A DNA stretch of 64,000 bases, from contig WPIO01000007.1 of NCBI GenBank assembly GCA_009760855.2, positions 7,263,501-7,327,500 on the forward strand, written 5' to 3'. Shown here piece by piece: positions 47,730 to 58,985 of this stretch; the first letter of the stretch is position 1, and each line of letters starts with the position of its first letter. The DNA is from Cristatella mucedo (taxonomy: Eukaryota; Bryozoa; Phylactolaemata; Cristatellidae). The position numbers and the translations under genes are program-made. The notes under the pieces were generated by a model, which made no database searches, had not been told where the DNA came from, and saw only the letters and a program-made list of their open reading frames with translations.

Positions 47730-48770
47730 GCAGCTCGAAATCTAGGTGTCATGTTCCAAAGTGACCTCTCTTTAAACGACCACGTCAGCTCCACAATCAA
47801 GTCTGCCTACTTTCAGCTACATAGCATTGCTAAAATTTGGGCTTGTTTAGATTAGGATACCGTGTCTAAGTTGGTCCATGCATTCGTGACATCCCGTCTT
47901 GACATCTGTAACTCACTGCTTGCTGGCCTACCGGCATGTGCGATCAGGCAATTACAGCTAGTGGAAAACTCCGCAGCTAGGCTTGTCTGTCGTGAGCGCC
48001 GCAGTTGCCACATCACACCCCCTTCTCACTGACCTGCTTTGGCTACCCGTCAAGTAAAGCATCGACTTCAATGTTTTGTCGCTTACTTTTAGGTCAGTTC
48101 ATTCTTTGGCTCCAGCCTATCTCTCATATCTGCTCCCCCACCAGGCCAAGCATCGTACCACCCGCTTTTCGGAATCCAACAGTTTACTAATACCTCGTAC
48201 AAACCTCAAATCCTTTGGAGACCTTGCATTTAGTTCGTATGCTCCCAAAGCCTGGAACTCCCTCCCGACCTGCGTCAGAACATCCCCTGACTTGACCAAA
48301 TTTAAAAAGAACCTAAAAACACCTATTTATGACAGCATTTAGGGGGTCCCCGTTATTCGTATCTTCATAGCCGTGATGGCGCACTAGGTAAGGCGGTTGC
48401 TTTCACGACATTGGTCCCGAGGTCATGGGTTCGATTCCTGCGGTGGGCGATTCCTTATCGCCACTGCAAGCGGTGGTGATAGCCATAAAGGCTCTTCTGT
48501 CGCTATACAAAAAAGAAGCTGTTTAATCAGCAAGGATTTATTTATTTATTTATGCGTGCTGACACTGTGCGTGCTGCTACTAACCACACTTGCATGCTGA
48601 CTGACTCTGTGCATATCAACCCTAACTATGTTATTCATGTTGTTTATCAAGCATGATATTACTCACCATTCAATCGCGTTTCCCTTTGCAGCAAATGTAA
48701 AGCGCCTAGAAATATATTGAGTTCTCTGAGGGCGCTTTATCAAGTGCATTATTGTTGTTATTACTATAAG
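47730..48770 (+). mobile_element. LINE-B copy interrupted by SINE-1
   Basis: Begins inside the ARNLGVMFQSDLSL segment, runs with frame breaks to the RTSPDLTKFKKNLKT end, is split at 48366-48556 by SINE-1, then continues with the 3' untranslated part, stem-loop (about 48700-48738) and an ATT-rich tail at 48747-48765. Confidence 0.92.
48366..48556 (+). mobile_element. SINE-1 copy nested in LINE-B
   Basis: AGCCGTGATGGCGCACTAGG head, box B GGTTCGATTCC, GCAAGCGGTGGTGATAGCC body, AATCAGCAAGG and (ATTT)n tail. It splits the LINE-B 3' untranslated region between the GTATTCGT and ATGCGTGCTGACACTGTG segments. Confidence 0.92.
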
Positions 48771-49355
48771 CAAAATAACGGCGAAGTTATGGAGATCTCT
48801 TCTTTTAACTTCCACCGCGTTAGCGTAGCTCGTCTGCACGATGGAGATGATAAGTTGCTCTGTGAAAAAACAAACAAAAGAAAAAGAAGTCGACATTCGA
48901 TCGGGAAAGTGGAATCCGCTCGGCCAATGAACGGCTCCTGTAAGGCGTGCGGGCGTGCCCCTCGTTATTGCCCTCGTCGATGCAACGAAGCGAGCGCCCA
49001 GCTCGGTTTCGGCCGCGCGGCGCTTTCGGAAGCAACGACGTCTGCCTGACGCCATTTGGCTGGGGACCGTCTCGTTCTGCTCCACTCTTCGCCGCCAGCC
49101 ACGCGAGCTCGCAGACCGTGACGACGGAGACGCGGAGCGACTCGCATTTCTCCCAGTCGCAGCGCGATTAAAGGGCTCCGCTCTCGCCGCCGCTTCTCTT
49201 TAGCGAGCCGGTAGCGATAGACCGGCGCCTGCCTCTCGCAGCCACCGGGCGTTCGTCTCCGTTCGTTTAGGTCGCGTCAGCGCCGCGACGACCGCCGCGG
49301 GCGGCGCCTCGACGGAGGGCGGAAAGGCGCGGGCGACGCCTCCGGTGGCGCGCGA

Positions 49356-49388
<33 letters not shown>

Positions 49389-49396
49389 TTGAGTAG

Positions 49397-49421
49397 CGCG
49401 CGCGCGCGCGCGCGCGCGCGC
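49397..49421 (+). repeat. (CG)n run
   Basis: About 12 alternating GC units following CCG repeats. A strong Z-DNA candidate. Confidence 0.9.
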
Positions 49422-49571
49422 CAGCCCCGGACCCCATACGCGCTACTCGTCGCCTCGGCCGGCGCTCATCGCGCGGCTCCCGCGGCTGAGACTCCTCGAT
49501 CGCCACTCGCGGCTGCGGCGGCCTAGCGCGCTGCGCCGCGTGTCCGCGTTCGCGGCGCATCTCGAGGCGAC

Positions 49572-49663
49572 GCTCACGGCAGACAAGCCAGAGCTGCAGA
49601 GTTTTGCGTCAGCTCTAAGCGCCTGATTGCACACGCTGGTAGACCGGCAAGCAGTGAGTTACT
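49572..49663 (-). mobile_element. LINE-B internal scrap in CpG block
   Basis: About 90 bp matching the minus strand of the [19 protein letters not shown] coding region (compare 32935-33025). Both ends are cut, so it is not a normal 5'-truncated insertion. Confidence 0.85.
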
Positions 49664-50369
49664 ATTCATCTCGCGCGCGAGAGCTGACGCGCGGCTATTG
49701 TTGGAAAAGCCGTGCATACCGCGGGAAACTAAATGCAGATGCCCGGCGTCGGCGCTGGGATCGCTGCTCGCCGCTTAGCTAGCCGCGGGGCTTGCGGCCT
49801 CGCGCGAGGGCCGCCACGCTTCGAGCGCTGGAGGCGCGTGGCGGCGCCGCTTCTTCGCGCGGCGGCGCTGCGACGAAGACGCGGCCGCCGTCCGGCGTCG
49901 CGTCGACCGCACTCGTGGCGGGCGCGAGCGCGACGCGGCGGCGGCGGCGGGGTAGCGCTAGCCGCACTTTTTCGCCTGCGGTGCACTAGAATCCCAGCCC
50001 ATGGGCTGTTTCCGGAAGCGCACGCAACTGGGTGACCACGTGACCGTGCACGCGTCGAGCATCGCGCAGCAGCGGAGGAGCGGTGTGCGTGAAAGACGCT
50101 GGGAGGCGTCGAACTGAATGGCGGGATTGAAGACCGCTCCTCCCTCCCTGGCAGCCCAATGGGTCTGGCAGAAGGAGCTGCGGGCCGGCGCGCGCGCTCT
50201 GTATGCCGCTCATTCGCTCTTTGCTCAGAGCGCCATACTTTGTGCACGTGACTGCCGCCGATGCCACCATCGCCCTGGTAAAATGGGCCCGTCGAGCGGC
50301 GTGCTTGGGCGAGCGGCTTCGGGCTCTCACAGCAGCTAATGCAACGTCCTTCCTGCATAGAGCCAGGAC

Positions 50370-51090
<721 letters not shown>

Positions 51091-51282
51091 AGAAAGATCG
51101 GTTAATGTGTGGTCTGCGTTTTTGTATATGTGCATGATTCTAGTTGCTGGGCACGCCAGCACTCGGCCTGGCAGGCAGACCGGTAGTGCCTTCTACCAGC
51201 CCAGGGTCGAACAGCTGTTGGATGTGGCCCAAGGGACGGGCCAGTACTCAGCTGTGGTCTGGCGGCTGTGGTATGGTTGGAC

Positions 51283-51498
51283 ACAGGCCACAGGCCACAG
51301 GCCACAGGCCACAGGCCACAGGCCACAGGCCACAGGCCACAGGCCACAGGCCACAGGCCACAGGCCACAGGCCACAGGCCACAGGCCACAGGCCACAGGC
51401 CACAGGCCACAGGCCACAGGCCACAGGCCACAGGCCACAGGCCACAGGCCACAGGCCACAGGCCACAGGCCACAGGCCACAGGCCACAGGCCACAGGC
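51283..51498 (+). repeat. Perfect 7-bp tandem repeat (ACAGGCC)n
   Basis: About 30 copies with no visible substitution. The 7-residue reading-frame period (ATGHRPQ) is three 7-bp units. Extreme homogeneity indicates recent expansion. Confidence 0.98.
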
Positions 51499-51952
51499 TT
51501 TGTAATCCCGCCAACTCACGAATGAACTGTGGCTGGGAGGGAGTAAAGGTTGTGGGAACGCCGCCTTCAGAGAGAAGAGCTGTGCTTGGGAAGCGCTGTA
51601 GGTGCCTACGAAAATACGCGTCGTTGTGAGCGAGCTTCGGTGTTCCGCCTGCTGTCGCGAACTTGCTGTTGAGGGAGCATTATAAATCTAAATAGTAGAC
51701 AAGTAGAGATTCAATTGCAGACGGCGCTAAAGTGAGATCAGACGCCAGGTAGTGGCCGACCGCTGGCATCGTTGATCCGACTACCCTCACGTTCGCTTCA
51801 TTTCCGCTCATGCCGCCTGCGCACCTTCAGAGTGGACGACGCAGAAGTAGCGGACTAAATGGGTCGAACCTCGAGGGCGCAGAAACACCGGCAGAGCACC
51901 TGCCGTCGAGCGCGCTAAGAGCGCCTCGATTTCCTGGCGACAAACGCCGGGA

Positions 51953-52014
51953 ATGACGGCTAGCGTCTTCATCGACGGCGAAGCGGTCGCTGGCAGCGTG
52001 CAGATGCGTCAGCG
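51953..52014 (+). CDS. Candidate first coding exon, unknown gene
   Basis: ATG at 51953 (G at -3) opens a frame MTASVFIDGEAVAGSVQMRQ plus two bases, ending at a near-consensus donor GTAAGTAT at 52015. The frame is open upstream only to an in-frame stop at 51848. It lies within a CpG-rich block as first exons often do. No downstream exon could be identified, and 20 codons give no family. Speculative. Confidence 0.25.
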
Positions 52015-52467
52015 GTAAGTATGAGGAGACCGGGCGGCGCGCTAGCGGAGCGTGCTCGCGAACCGCCATTCGTGCGCCAGCCAGATCGAGAGCTGAAAGC
52101 AGAGAGCAAGGCTAAGCACGCGCGCACCACCTGCCCGCCGCCATTTTAGGCCGAGTCAACGGACGACCTGCGCGCCGACTGACTGTGCGCATTTAGCGCT
52201 TCTTTTGAGCGGCATTTGCGAGCGCAGCGGGTCGCGGCGGCGCTACCACCGCCGCCGCCGCCGCCGTGGTTGGTTTGCACTGCTCCCGGAAGGAGCTCCT
52301 GCCACCGCCGCTGCCGCTGTGGCTGCTTGGACTGCTCTGACCAGTCTCGATAGTAATGGCTGCCGTGTCGTCATCGCTCCGCAGCTGCGCTCTGCGAATC
52401 GCAGCCGTCGCGAGGCGAACTTTCATTTGGCAAAATCCTAGAGCCGACGGCTTGCGTAGGCTCGTTT

Positions 52468-52501
52468 CGAGCTGCGCGCTTCGGCTACAGCGCGCAGCTC
52501 G
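52468..52501 (+). repeat. Perfect 13-bp inverted repeat, 8-nt loop
   Basis: CGAGCTGCGCGCT at 52468-52480 and AGCGCGCAGCTCG at 52489-52501 are exact reverse complements. Confidence 0.88.
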
Positions 52502-53090
52502 TCTTCGCGGACGGTCGTCGCGGCAGCAGCGCAGCGAGCGAGTCGCGGCCATCGGTCGCATGTCGCAGCCCTGCCGCGTGGGCTCAAGCGGCGCGGCGCT
52601 GTCCCGGGCGGCGCGGCGCCGTCAAGGAGTCGCTTTGCGGTCGGCGGCTGGTGTTGGCCACGACCGTCTGCTGCAAGACCCCCGCCCCCCTGCGGGACTG
52701 CGGGACTGCGTCCGGACGGGGCCGACGCGACTCGGACGTGCGGGCTCTCGTAGAGGCGAGCGCAGCCCGTAGGCCGTCTCAGCTCCACTTCCGGCTTCGC
52801 GCAGGCGATGACCGTGGGTACAACTGGCGCACGAAGAGTCGGCCGGCTTCGCATCAGTTGTCGGTGCAGACCTGCCGCGCGCGTGCGCCTCAACCACGTC
52901 GCCCGGACTTTCTAAATATAGTGCTCGCACTGGGCGGGATACCGCACAGCGCTAAAAGGACAGGAAACTGCAACGCGCTGCTATCGGTAGTCGAGCTCTC
53001 GAGTCGAGCTCTTTCGAGCGAGATGCGAGATATCGGTGCACCTAATTTGATGCACCTGCTCGTAGCGGTGCACCTACTTCGGAAGGCTCG

Positions 53091-53900
53091 AGGCCTTGGA
53101 GCGCACGTTTCGCGTCGAGCGCTCATTGCTTAGCAGTCCGAGCTGAATGCTCTGGCGACTCGAAGGAAAGAAACGTTAGCAGTGACTCTCGGAAAGCGTC
53201 GCGAAGAGGTCTTGCCTACACAGTTTTCAGGATTTCAGAACTACAATCTATACATTCTGCATAGAGCTGTTTCTCGCACCGATTTAATGAAGAAAAGAAA
53301 ATGTACGCACGCAGCAGCAAGCACGCAGGTAGCGCTCCGCCCGTGCGAACTGACATCAACCGAGTTCGACCGACGCTTGATTAGCAGCAGGCTTCGTGCA
53401 GCTACGGGCTTTTCGCTGAGTGGCCACATCCTTACCTTGAATGGACGTCCGGGGAAGTTTGACGTCGCTCTGGCCACGTTCTCTGTCCTAACGGCTTGGC
53501 GAGCCGAGAGGCGTCTTTATTTCTTCCAGAGGTGTCTAATTTACTTAAAACAGTCAAGTCTTATATAGATTGAGCGGCATTGAGAAGTCACGCACAGTCG
53601 ATCCCATATTTTTTCCAGCAGAAACCATTTGAAGCTGCAAAGGGCTCTGGCACTTTCCAAAAAATGGCGACATCTCACTTCCGGGACGACTGAAGCTGCA
53701 CGCCTTCGTACCTGTCCAGAGCGATGCGCAAGTCCAGCTTTCAGAGCACGAAGCCGCAGGCACAGTATTCGGTAGCCCCATTTATATAGGAACTGCTTCT
53801 CGAGGCCCTCTAGAAATATTCCTACCATTCGCTATACAGAAGACGACACTGGGCGGGCGTAGTGCGCGAGGTGCAGGGTCGTGGCCCGCTCAGCCCCATC
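53091..53900. other. Mixed sequence, nothing recognised
   Basis: The 128-codon frame at 53182-53568 (+) has mixed, plausible amino-acid composition (QFSGFQNYNLYILHRAVSR) but no recognised family and no supporting exon. Confidence 0.4.
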
Positions 53901-53905
53901 CGGGC

Positions 53906-54040
53906 TATGCTGACAGGAGTTATGCACGGAGGATGTTATGATGACAGGAGTTATGTTGATGTTATGCTGACAGGAGTTATGCACGGAGGATGTTATGATG
54001 ACAGGAGTTATGTTGATGTTATACTGACAGGAGTTACGCA
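53906..54040 (+). repeat. About 57-bp tandem repeat, two and a half copies
   Basis: Unit contains TGACAGGAGTTATGCACGGA, GGATGTTATGA and TGACAGGAGTTATGTTGATG; copies start near 53907 and 53964 and a partial one near 54021. Each unit itself holds two TGACAGGAGTTA motifs. Confidence 0.92.
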
Positions 54041-54045
54041 CTGAG

Positions 54046-54086
54046 GCGCGGCGTCAAGCTGCGCGCTTCGCAGCTTGACGCCGCGC
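54046..54086 (+). repeat. Perfect 18-bp inverted repeat, 5-nt loop
   Basis: GCGCGGCGTCAAGCTGCG at 54046-54063 and CGCAGCTTGACGCCGCGC at 54069-54086 are exact reverse complements around CGCTT. It directly follows the 57-bp tandem repeat. Confidence 0.92.
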
Positions 54087-55030
54087 GAAAGGCATCCCGG
54101 GAAGGCCGCTCGCTGAGCGCGGTAGCTCCGCCTCGGAAATTCTAAGGGGCCTGGTTACCAAGTTTCCTCGAGGCGCAGCCTGCGACGACTTCGTTTCGTC
54201 GCCGCGGCGCCGCGCTTGCTTGCTTCGCGCGCCCTCTCGAGAGCGGAAGCTGTACGGTTGCTGCAGACGCATCTCCGTCCCAGAGAGAGCCGGACGCGTC
54301 AGCTTTCTCTCGGCGGCGGGCTAATTTTCGTCAAGCTCTTTTTCCGCAGCTCGCTATGGCCGTCCTAGTCGGCTGCATGCACTTTTTTCGGCCCGTTCAT
54401 CTCGCGGAACCGATTTCGCTGCTGCCGTTCCATTGCGTGACGACCGCACCGCGAACAAAGGACGCTCGGCGGCGACGCGGTCTCGGCTGCTGACCGATCG
54501 CAGCCGCTACTGCTGCTGCTGCTGCTGCTGCGGCGGCGGCCGGCGCCCTCTGAGCGCCGGCCGGCTCTACCGCTCGCGCCGCTGTCGCCTTTGTCCCGAG
54601 CTCGCGCGCGTGCGCGAGCGCGCTCGCCGCCATCGATCTTCCTCTTTATTTGCTCTCGCATTTACCGAGGGCCGCCGCGCGCTGCCGAGGGCTTGCTCAT
54701 TTGACCGGCGACTCCGAGGAGTCAACCGAGGATGGTCGCATTAGCGCTCGCTTAGGGCCTCGCGCCTAGGGCGCCGAGCACCGAGCGCGGACCGTCCGAT
54801 GGCCGGAAGTGGCGCGGGCGCCCAAAGACCGCAGCGGAGCGCAGAGCAGCATAAGGGCAGCGCTCTCGGAGCAAGGCAGAGCAGCAAAGGGCAGCGCGGC
54901 GCAGCGCAGCACTCTCTCGGGGCGCAGCACTCTCTGCGCTGCTCGATCCGCTGCCGCCGCCGCCGCCGGGTGCGTTGCTAGCCGACGGTCCTGATGCGGT
55001 GAAGACGGTCCTCATCCATGCTAGCCGACG
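54050..55030. other. CpG-rich block 4
   Basis: CpG-dense, with a CTG run at 54510-54530, a further 10-bp inverted repeat (54537-54546 with 54554-54563), and GCAGC/GCGCAGC-rich imperfect repeats at 54830-54930. No coding exon recognised. Confidence 0.5.
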
Positions 55031-55587
55031 GTCCCGATGCGCCGAAGGCAGGAGAAGAGGGGACGGATAGTGACGGATAGATAGATAATCCTCCGGCTGA
55101 CGGTGCAGCCACTGAAACGTGTGCTGGCCAAAGCGGCTGGACCGTGAGAATGCTTGAGATTATGGTTAACGGCTCCTGCATTATAATGATTGAGCACAAA
55201 TATGTCACCATCTAAGCTTAGACCCTACAAAGAAAATACCAGCGCAAATGTAGCTCAGTCAACTGCACATTGCGCCTCTAAGTGAGTGACCCGCTATGGC
55301 CGGCACAGGACTCGCGTTCCCTCTGCGGCTGTAGAATAGACTGCTCTGCGCTAAAGGTATGGGCTTGCTATATTAAGCCGATCTTGATCGCTGTCGCGTT
55401 CTGCTACGGCCGGCGTTCCTGCGCGTATCGGCCTCAGCGCCAACGACACGCTAGCATCGCTCCGAGGCGCCATTCGTCAGTATTATTCGCTCAATCGTAA
55501 GAAGAGGCACGCGTTGAGTGCACAGTGTGCTTGCGGCAAGAGAACCTCAGTCCAGGAGCCGCAAAAGTGAAAAAGTACTTGCTGATT
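55031..55587. other. Unique sequence, nothing recognised
   Basis: Moderate GC, short frames only, between CpG block 4 and a SINE-1 relic. Confidence 0.4.
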
Positions 55588-55745
55588 TTACAACCTCCTT
55601 TTGTACAGCGGCAGAAGAGCGTTAAAGCCTATATCACTGCCGCCTGCAGCGGCAGCGAAGGATCCGCAGGATTCGAGCCCACGGGACCTCGTGACCGAGA
55701 TCGTGAACAGCAACTGCCTTGCCTCTTGTGCCATCACGGCTAAGC
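55588..55745 (-). mobile_element. SINE-1 copy, moderately diverged
   Basis: AACCTCCTTTTGTACAGCGG, GCAGAAGAGCGTTAAAGCCT, GGATTCGAGCCCACGGGACC and TGTGCCATCACGGCTAAG match SINE-1 in reverse. Confidence 0.85.
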
Positions 55746-55802
55746 TCGCAACTGTACGCATTCGCGTTACGTCTTGCGCTTTACAAGCTCCGCTTCCTTT
55801 TA

Positions 55803-56146
55803 GCCTGGAACTCCCTCCCGACCTGCGTCAGAACATCCCCTGACCTGACCACATTTAAAAGGAACCTAAAAACACACCTATTTAGGACAGCATTTAGTGG
55901 GTCCCTGTGATTCGTCCTTGATGTGCTTATGCGTGCTGACACTGTGCATGCTGCCACTAACCACATTTGCATGCTGACCCTGTGCATGTCACCCCTAACC
56001 ATATTATTCATTTCGTTTGTTTTTCAAGCATGATTTTACTTACCATTCAATTGCATTTCACTTTACAGCGAATGTAAAGCGCCTAGAGAGAGATTAAGTT
56101 CTCTGAGGGCGCTTTATCAAGTGAATTATTATTATTATTATTATCT
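55803..56146 (+). mobile_element. LINE-B 3' end, young, 5'-truncated
   Basis: Begins in the WNSLPTCVRTSPDLTTFKRN codons and runs through LKTHLFRTAFSGSL, the 3' untranslated region, stem-loop and (ATT)n tail at 56127-56143. Very similar to the copy at 44394. Confidence 0.93.
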
Positions 56147-56269
56147 TTGCTATGCGCCGATGTCTAAGTAGTGATTGGGTATGTAGCGACAGGAGTGATC
56201 GACGGGGCGTGCTCACTGGACAGCATCGGCAAATATCTATGAAAAAACGCAGTTGTCGCAAGCACTTGA

Positions 56270-56558
56270 CAGGAATGTGCAGCCTATATGCAAGCGCTTC
56301 TCGGCGCAGCACGACGGCGGCGCCGAGAAGCGAAAGGCACAACAGCGAGGCCCGCGGGCGGCGCGTAACTTGCTGCAGCCAATAGGCGTAGGTCGAGCCT
56401 GCTTAGCAGCCAGCAGAGCCTTGCATTAAAATTAGTTTGAAAATATATCTATATCCGGAGCTATATAATATATATCTATATACGAGCAGGCACGAAATTC
56501 CAGGCTCTGCTGGAGCCTCGAATCGCCACCGCCGCCGCCGCTGCCGCGGGCGTGAAGA

Positions 56559-56599
<41 letters not shown>

Positions 56600-57130
56600 G
56601 CACTGGCCGCCTTCATTTTTTAATTAAATCGCGACGAGCGCGAGAGGCACTCCTGTGTGCACGGGCAGCCCACCGGGCCATTAGCGTTAATCACTCTGGC
56701 GGTAGAGTCCACTAGCCGCCGCCTCAGCCGCCGTTTGTTGCAGCGGCCATCGAAGCTGCCCTGCACGCGCTATTTGGTGCTGCGCCTCACCGTCGTGGCT
56801 GCGCCCGCGGGCGCACGTCTGTGGAGCGGAAATGCAACTCCGATATTAGCGAAGCAGCTAGCTGCCATCCAATGCGGGGGAGATGGGAGGGAGGTAGGGT
56901 CGCGAAGGTCGAGTGCTGCCGTGCGAGAAAGCTCGCTCGCTCACCACCGCCGCGTTCGCCTCACCAGTCCTGCCTCGCTTCGCCTCTCCGGCACCGTGCC
57001 GGACGACCGGCAGCCGAATAAAAGGGCGGCGTTCGCTAAAGCGATGGCTAGTTTTCTGAGGACCGGAAATGACCGCGGCGGCGCGAGGGATCCGCGTCGC
57101 GGTGAGGTAAGTGGCAGCAGCACGCGTGAC
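56270..57130. other. CpG-rich block 5
   Basis: CpG-dense with a GGC run at 56562-56600 and a candidate first exon at its 3' edge (57044-57106). The ATAAAA at about 57018 is TATA-like but only 26 bp before the ATG. Confidence 0.5.
57044..57106 (+). CDS. Candidate first coding exon, unknown gene
   Basis: ATG in a reasonable start context (AAAGCGATGG), 21 codons (MASFLRTGNDRGGARDPRRG then E), ending in phase 0 at a full-consensus donor GAG/GTAAGT (57107). It sits at the downstream edge of a CpG-rich block. I do not recognise the peptide and cannot find a second exon; an intron containing the LINE copies downstream is possible. Speculative. Confidence 0.35.
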
Positions 57131-57624
57131 GAAACGTCGTGAAGTCGAGGAGAATTTTGATTATAGTGACATTCGAAATCTTCAATGCATGATGTTCACG
57201 CACGCGGACGGTTTTGCTTGTTTCTTTGGGGGCCGCTTTCTACCTGACCGAATGCAAAGGATCGCTGTTAAAGCAAGCGTATTCGTGGTGAGCAGCATAT
57301 ATTTTAGAGGATTATATTTGACTTGTTCATTTTAATAGGACTCGATCTAGCTTAATAAAAAAAATATGTCAGCACAACCAGTGTGTTTGTAATAACGATG
57401 ATACCTACAGTTCGGCAAGTGCAGTATTATGACAAGTCTTTGAACGTCCTGACTTGTGGTTCAAATGCGGCTCCGGCTAAAAGCTGAGATACTGGACATC
57501 CGTATGACACGATCGCCAAAGCCCGTGGCTATATAAGTATCTGTATGTGAAGACAAAAACCTGCGCTTGCAGAGCGCGGTGCTCCGAATCTATCGAGTAC
57601 AAAAATATGGGTAACGTTATCCCT
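57131..57624. other. Unique sequence, nothing recognised
   Basis: AT-richer again; possibly intron of the candidate gene at 57044. Confidence 0.4.
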
Positions 57625-58285
57625 CAGAATTTGCTCTCCCTACACATGCCTTAAAGCACCTGCCCAAAATCTGGGTGCGGTGTTTCAAAGTGACTTTTCA
57701 CCAGATGGCCACATTACCTATACGGTCAAGTCTGTCTACTTTCAGCTACGTAGCATTACAAAAGTGTGTGCTTCCTAAGACAGGGATACCACATCCAAAT
57801 TAGCCAACGCATTTGTGACGTCCCGTTTTGATTTCTGCAGCTCATTACTCGCAGGTCATCCGGCCGGTGCAATAAAGTGCTTATAGTTAGTCCAAAACTC
57901 AGCAGCTACGCTTTTCCGTCGTAAAATTCGCAACTGCCACGTGTGACACTAGTTCTCACCAACCTGCACTGGCTCCCCGTCAAGCAGCGTATCAACTTTA
58001 AGATTGTTCCACTCACTTTTAGAATCCTTCATTCTCTCTCGCTCTTTGTTTGCTTACACCGGCCAAGCCTATCCGGACTACTTCTCAATCAGGCTAGCCA
58101 CATACTTTCAGCCACACAGAATTGCAACAATTCTGGCCTGCTTAGATCGGAATACCACATCCTAGCTGCTTAACGCATTTGTCATATCACGCTCGATCGC
58201 GTTTCCTTTTCGGCAAATGCAAAGCGCCTAGAAAGAGATTGAGTTCTCCGAGGACACTTTATCAAGTGTATTATTAATTATTTTG
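57625..58285 (+). mobile_element. Old degenerate LINE-B copy
   Basis: Relics of ARNLGAVFQSDFSPDGHI, TSRFDFCSSLLAGHP and LHWLPVKQRI in broken frames. A stem-loop end follows (AAGCGCCTAGAAAGAGATTG at about 58219, GAGTTCTCCGAGGACACTTT) with an ATTATTAATTATT tail. Confidence 0.85.
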
Positions 58286-58951
58286 ACTTACTATTTTGAT
58301 AACTTACTATTTACATGTCATCCGGCATGCGCAATAAGGCGCCTATATTGGGTGCAAAACTTTTCTGTTGTGCGAGCGCTGCAGAAGCCACTTTACACCA
58401 TCTGCAAGCAAATTCTCGCCTATCTGCACTCACTCGTCATCAAGCGTCGCATCGACTTCGAGGTGTTCTCACTCAGATTTAGGTCCCTACACTATCTTGC
58501 TCCACGCTACCTGTGCGAGCCACTTCCAAATCAAGCCAGGCATCTTATCGCTGGCTCTTCTGACTCAAATCATATTGCCATGCCTCGAATCAACCTAAAA
58601 TAACTTGGAGGCTGTGCCTTTAGTCCGTATGCTACCAAACCTTGTACTAACTCCCGACTGAAGTCAGCATATACCCTGACTTGACGAAATTCAAAAAAAA
58701 GCTAAAAACGCACCTGTTTTTCAAAGCATCTGTTTGGGTCCTTGTGATTTGTTCTTTGCATGCTTATGCGTGCTGGCACTGTACATCTTACCACTAACCG
58801 TATTAGGCATGTGGACGCTGTCCATGTTACCTGTAACCTTAGTATGCCGTTTGACACTGTGCATGCTTTCCCTAACTAGTCGATCATGCTTCCTTTACAG
58901 CACATGCACAGTGTCTTGAAAGAAATTAAGTTTCTGAGGACGCAATACACA

Positions 58952-58984
<33 letters not shown>
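58286..58984 (+). mobile_element. Second old degenerate LINE-B copy
   Basis: Broken C-terminal frames (PACAIRRLYWVQN, SLVIKRRIDFEVFSLRFRSL) and a decayed 3' end, followed by an expanded (ATT)n tail at 58953-58984 into which LINE-A has inserted. Confidence 0.85.

Positions 58985-58985
<1 letters not shown>

Larger units (their letters stand above)
48900..50110. other. CpG-rich block 2
   Basis: Very CpG-dense, with a CCG run at 49360-49389, a CG run at 49397-49421 and a LINE-B scrap at 49572-49663. Many overlapping frames on both strands reflect lack of AT stops rather than genes. Likely promoter or CpG-island DNA of an unidentified gene. Confidence 0.5.
51790..53090. other. CpG-rich block 3
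   Basis: CpG-dense with a CCG run at 52248-52266. It contains a candidate first exon (51953-52014) and a hairpin (52468-52501). Long frames on both strands overlap and are not individually credible. Confidence 0.5.

Noticed and set aside
51102..51629. ATGHRPQ and ACGLWPV repeat frames
   Set aside because: Explained wholly by the (ACAGGCC)n array; no flanking coding signal.
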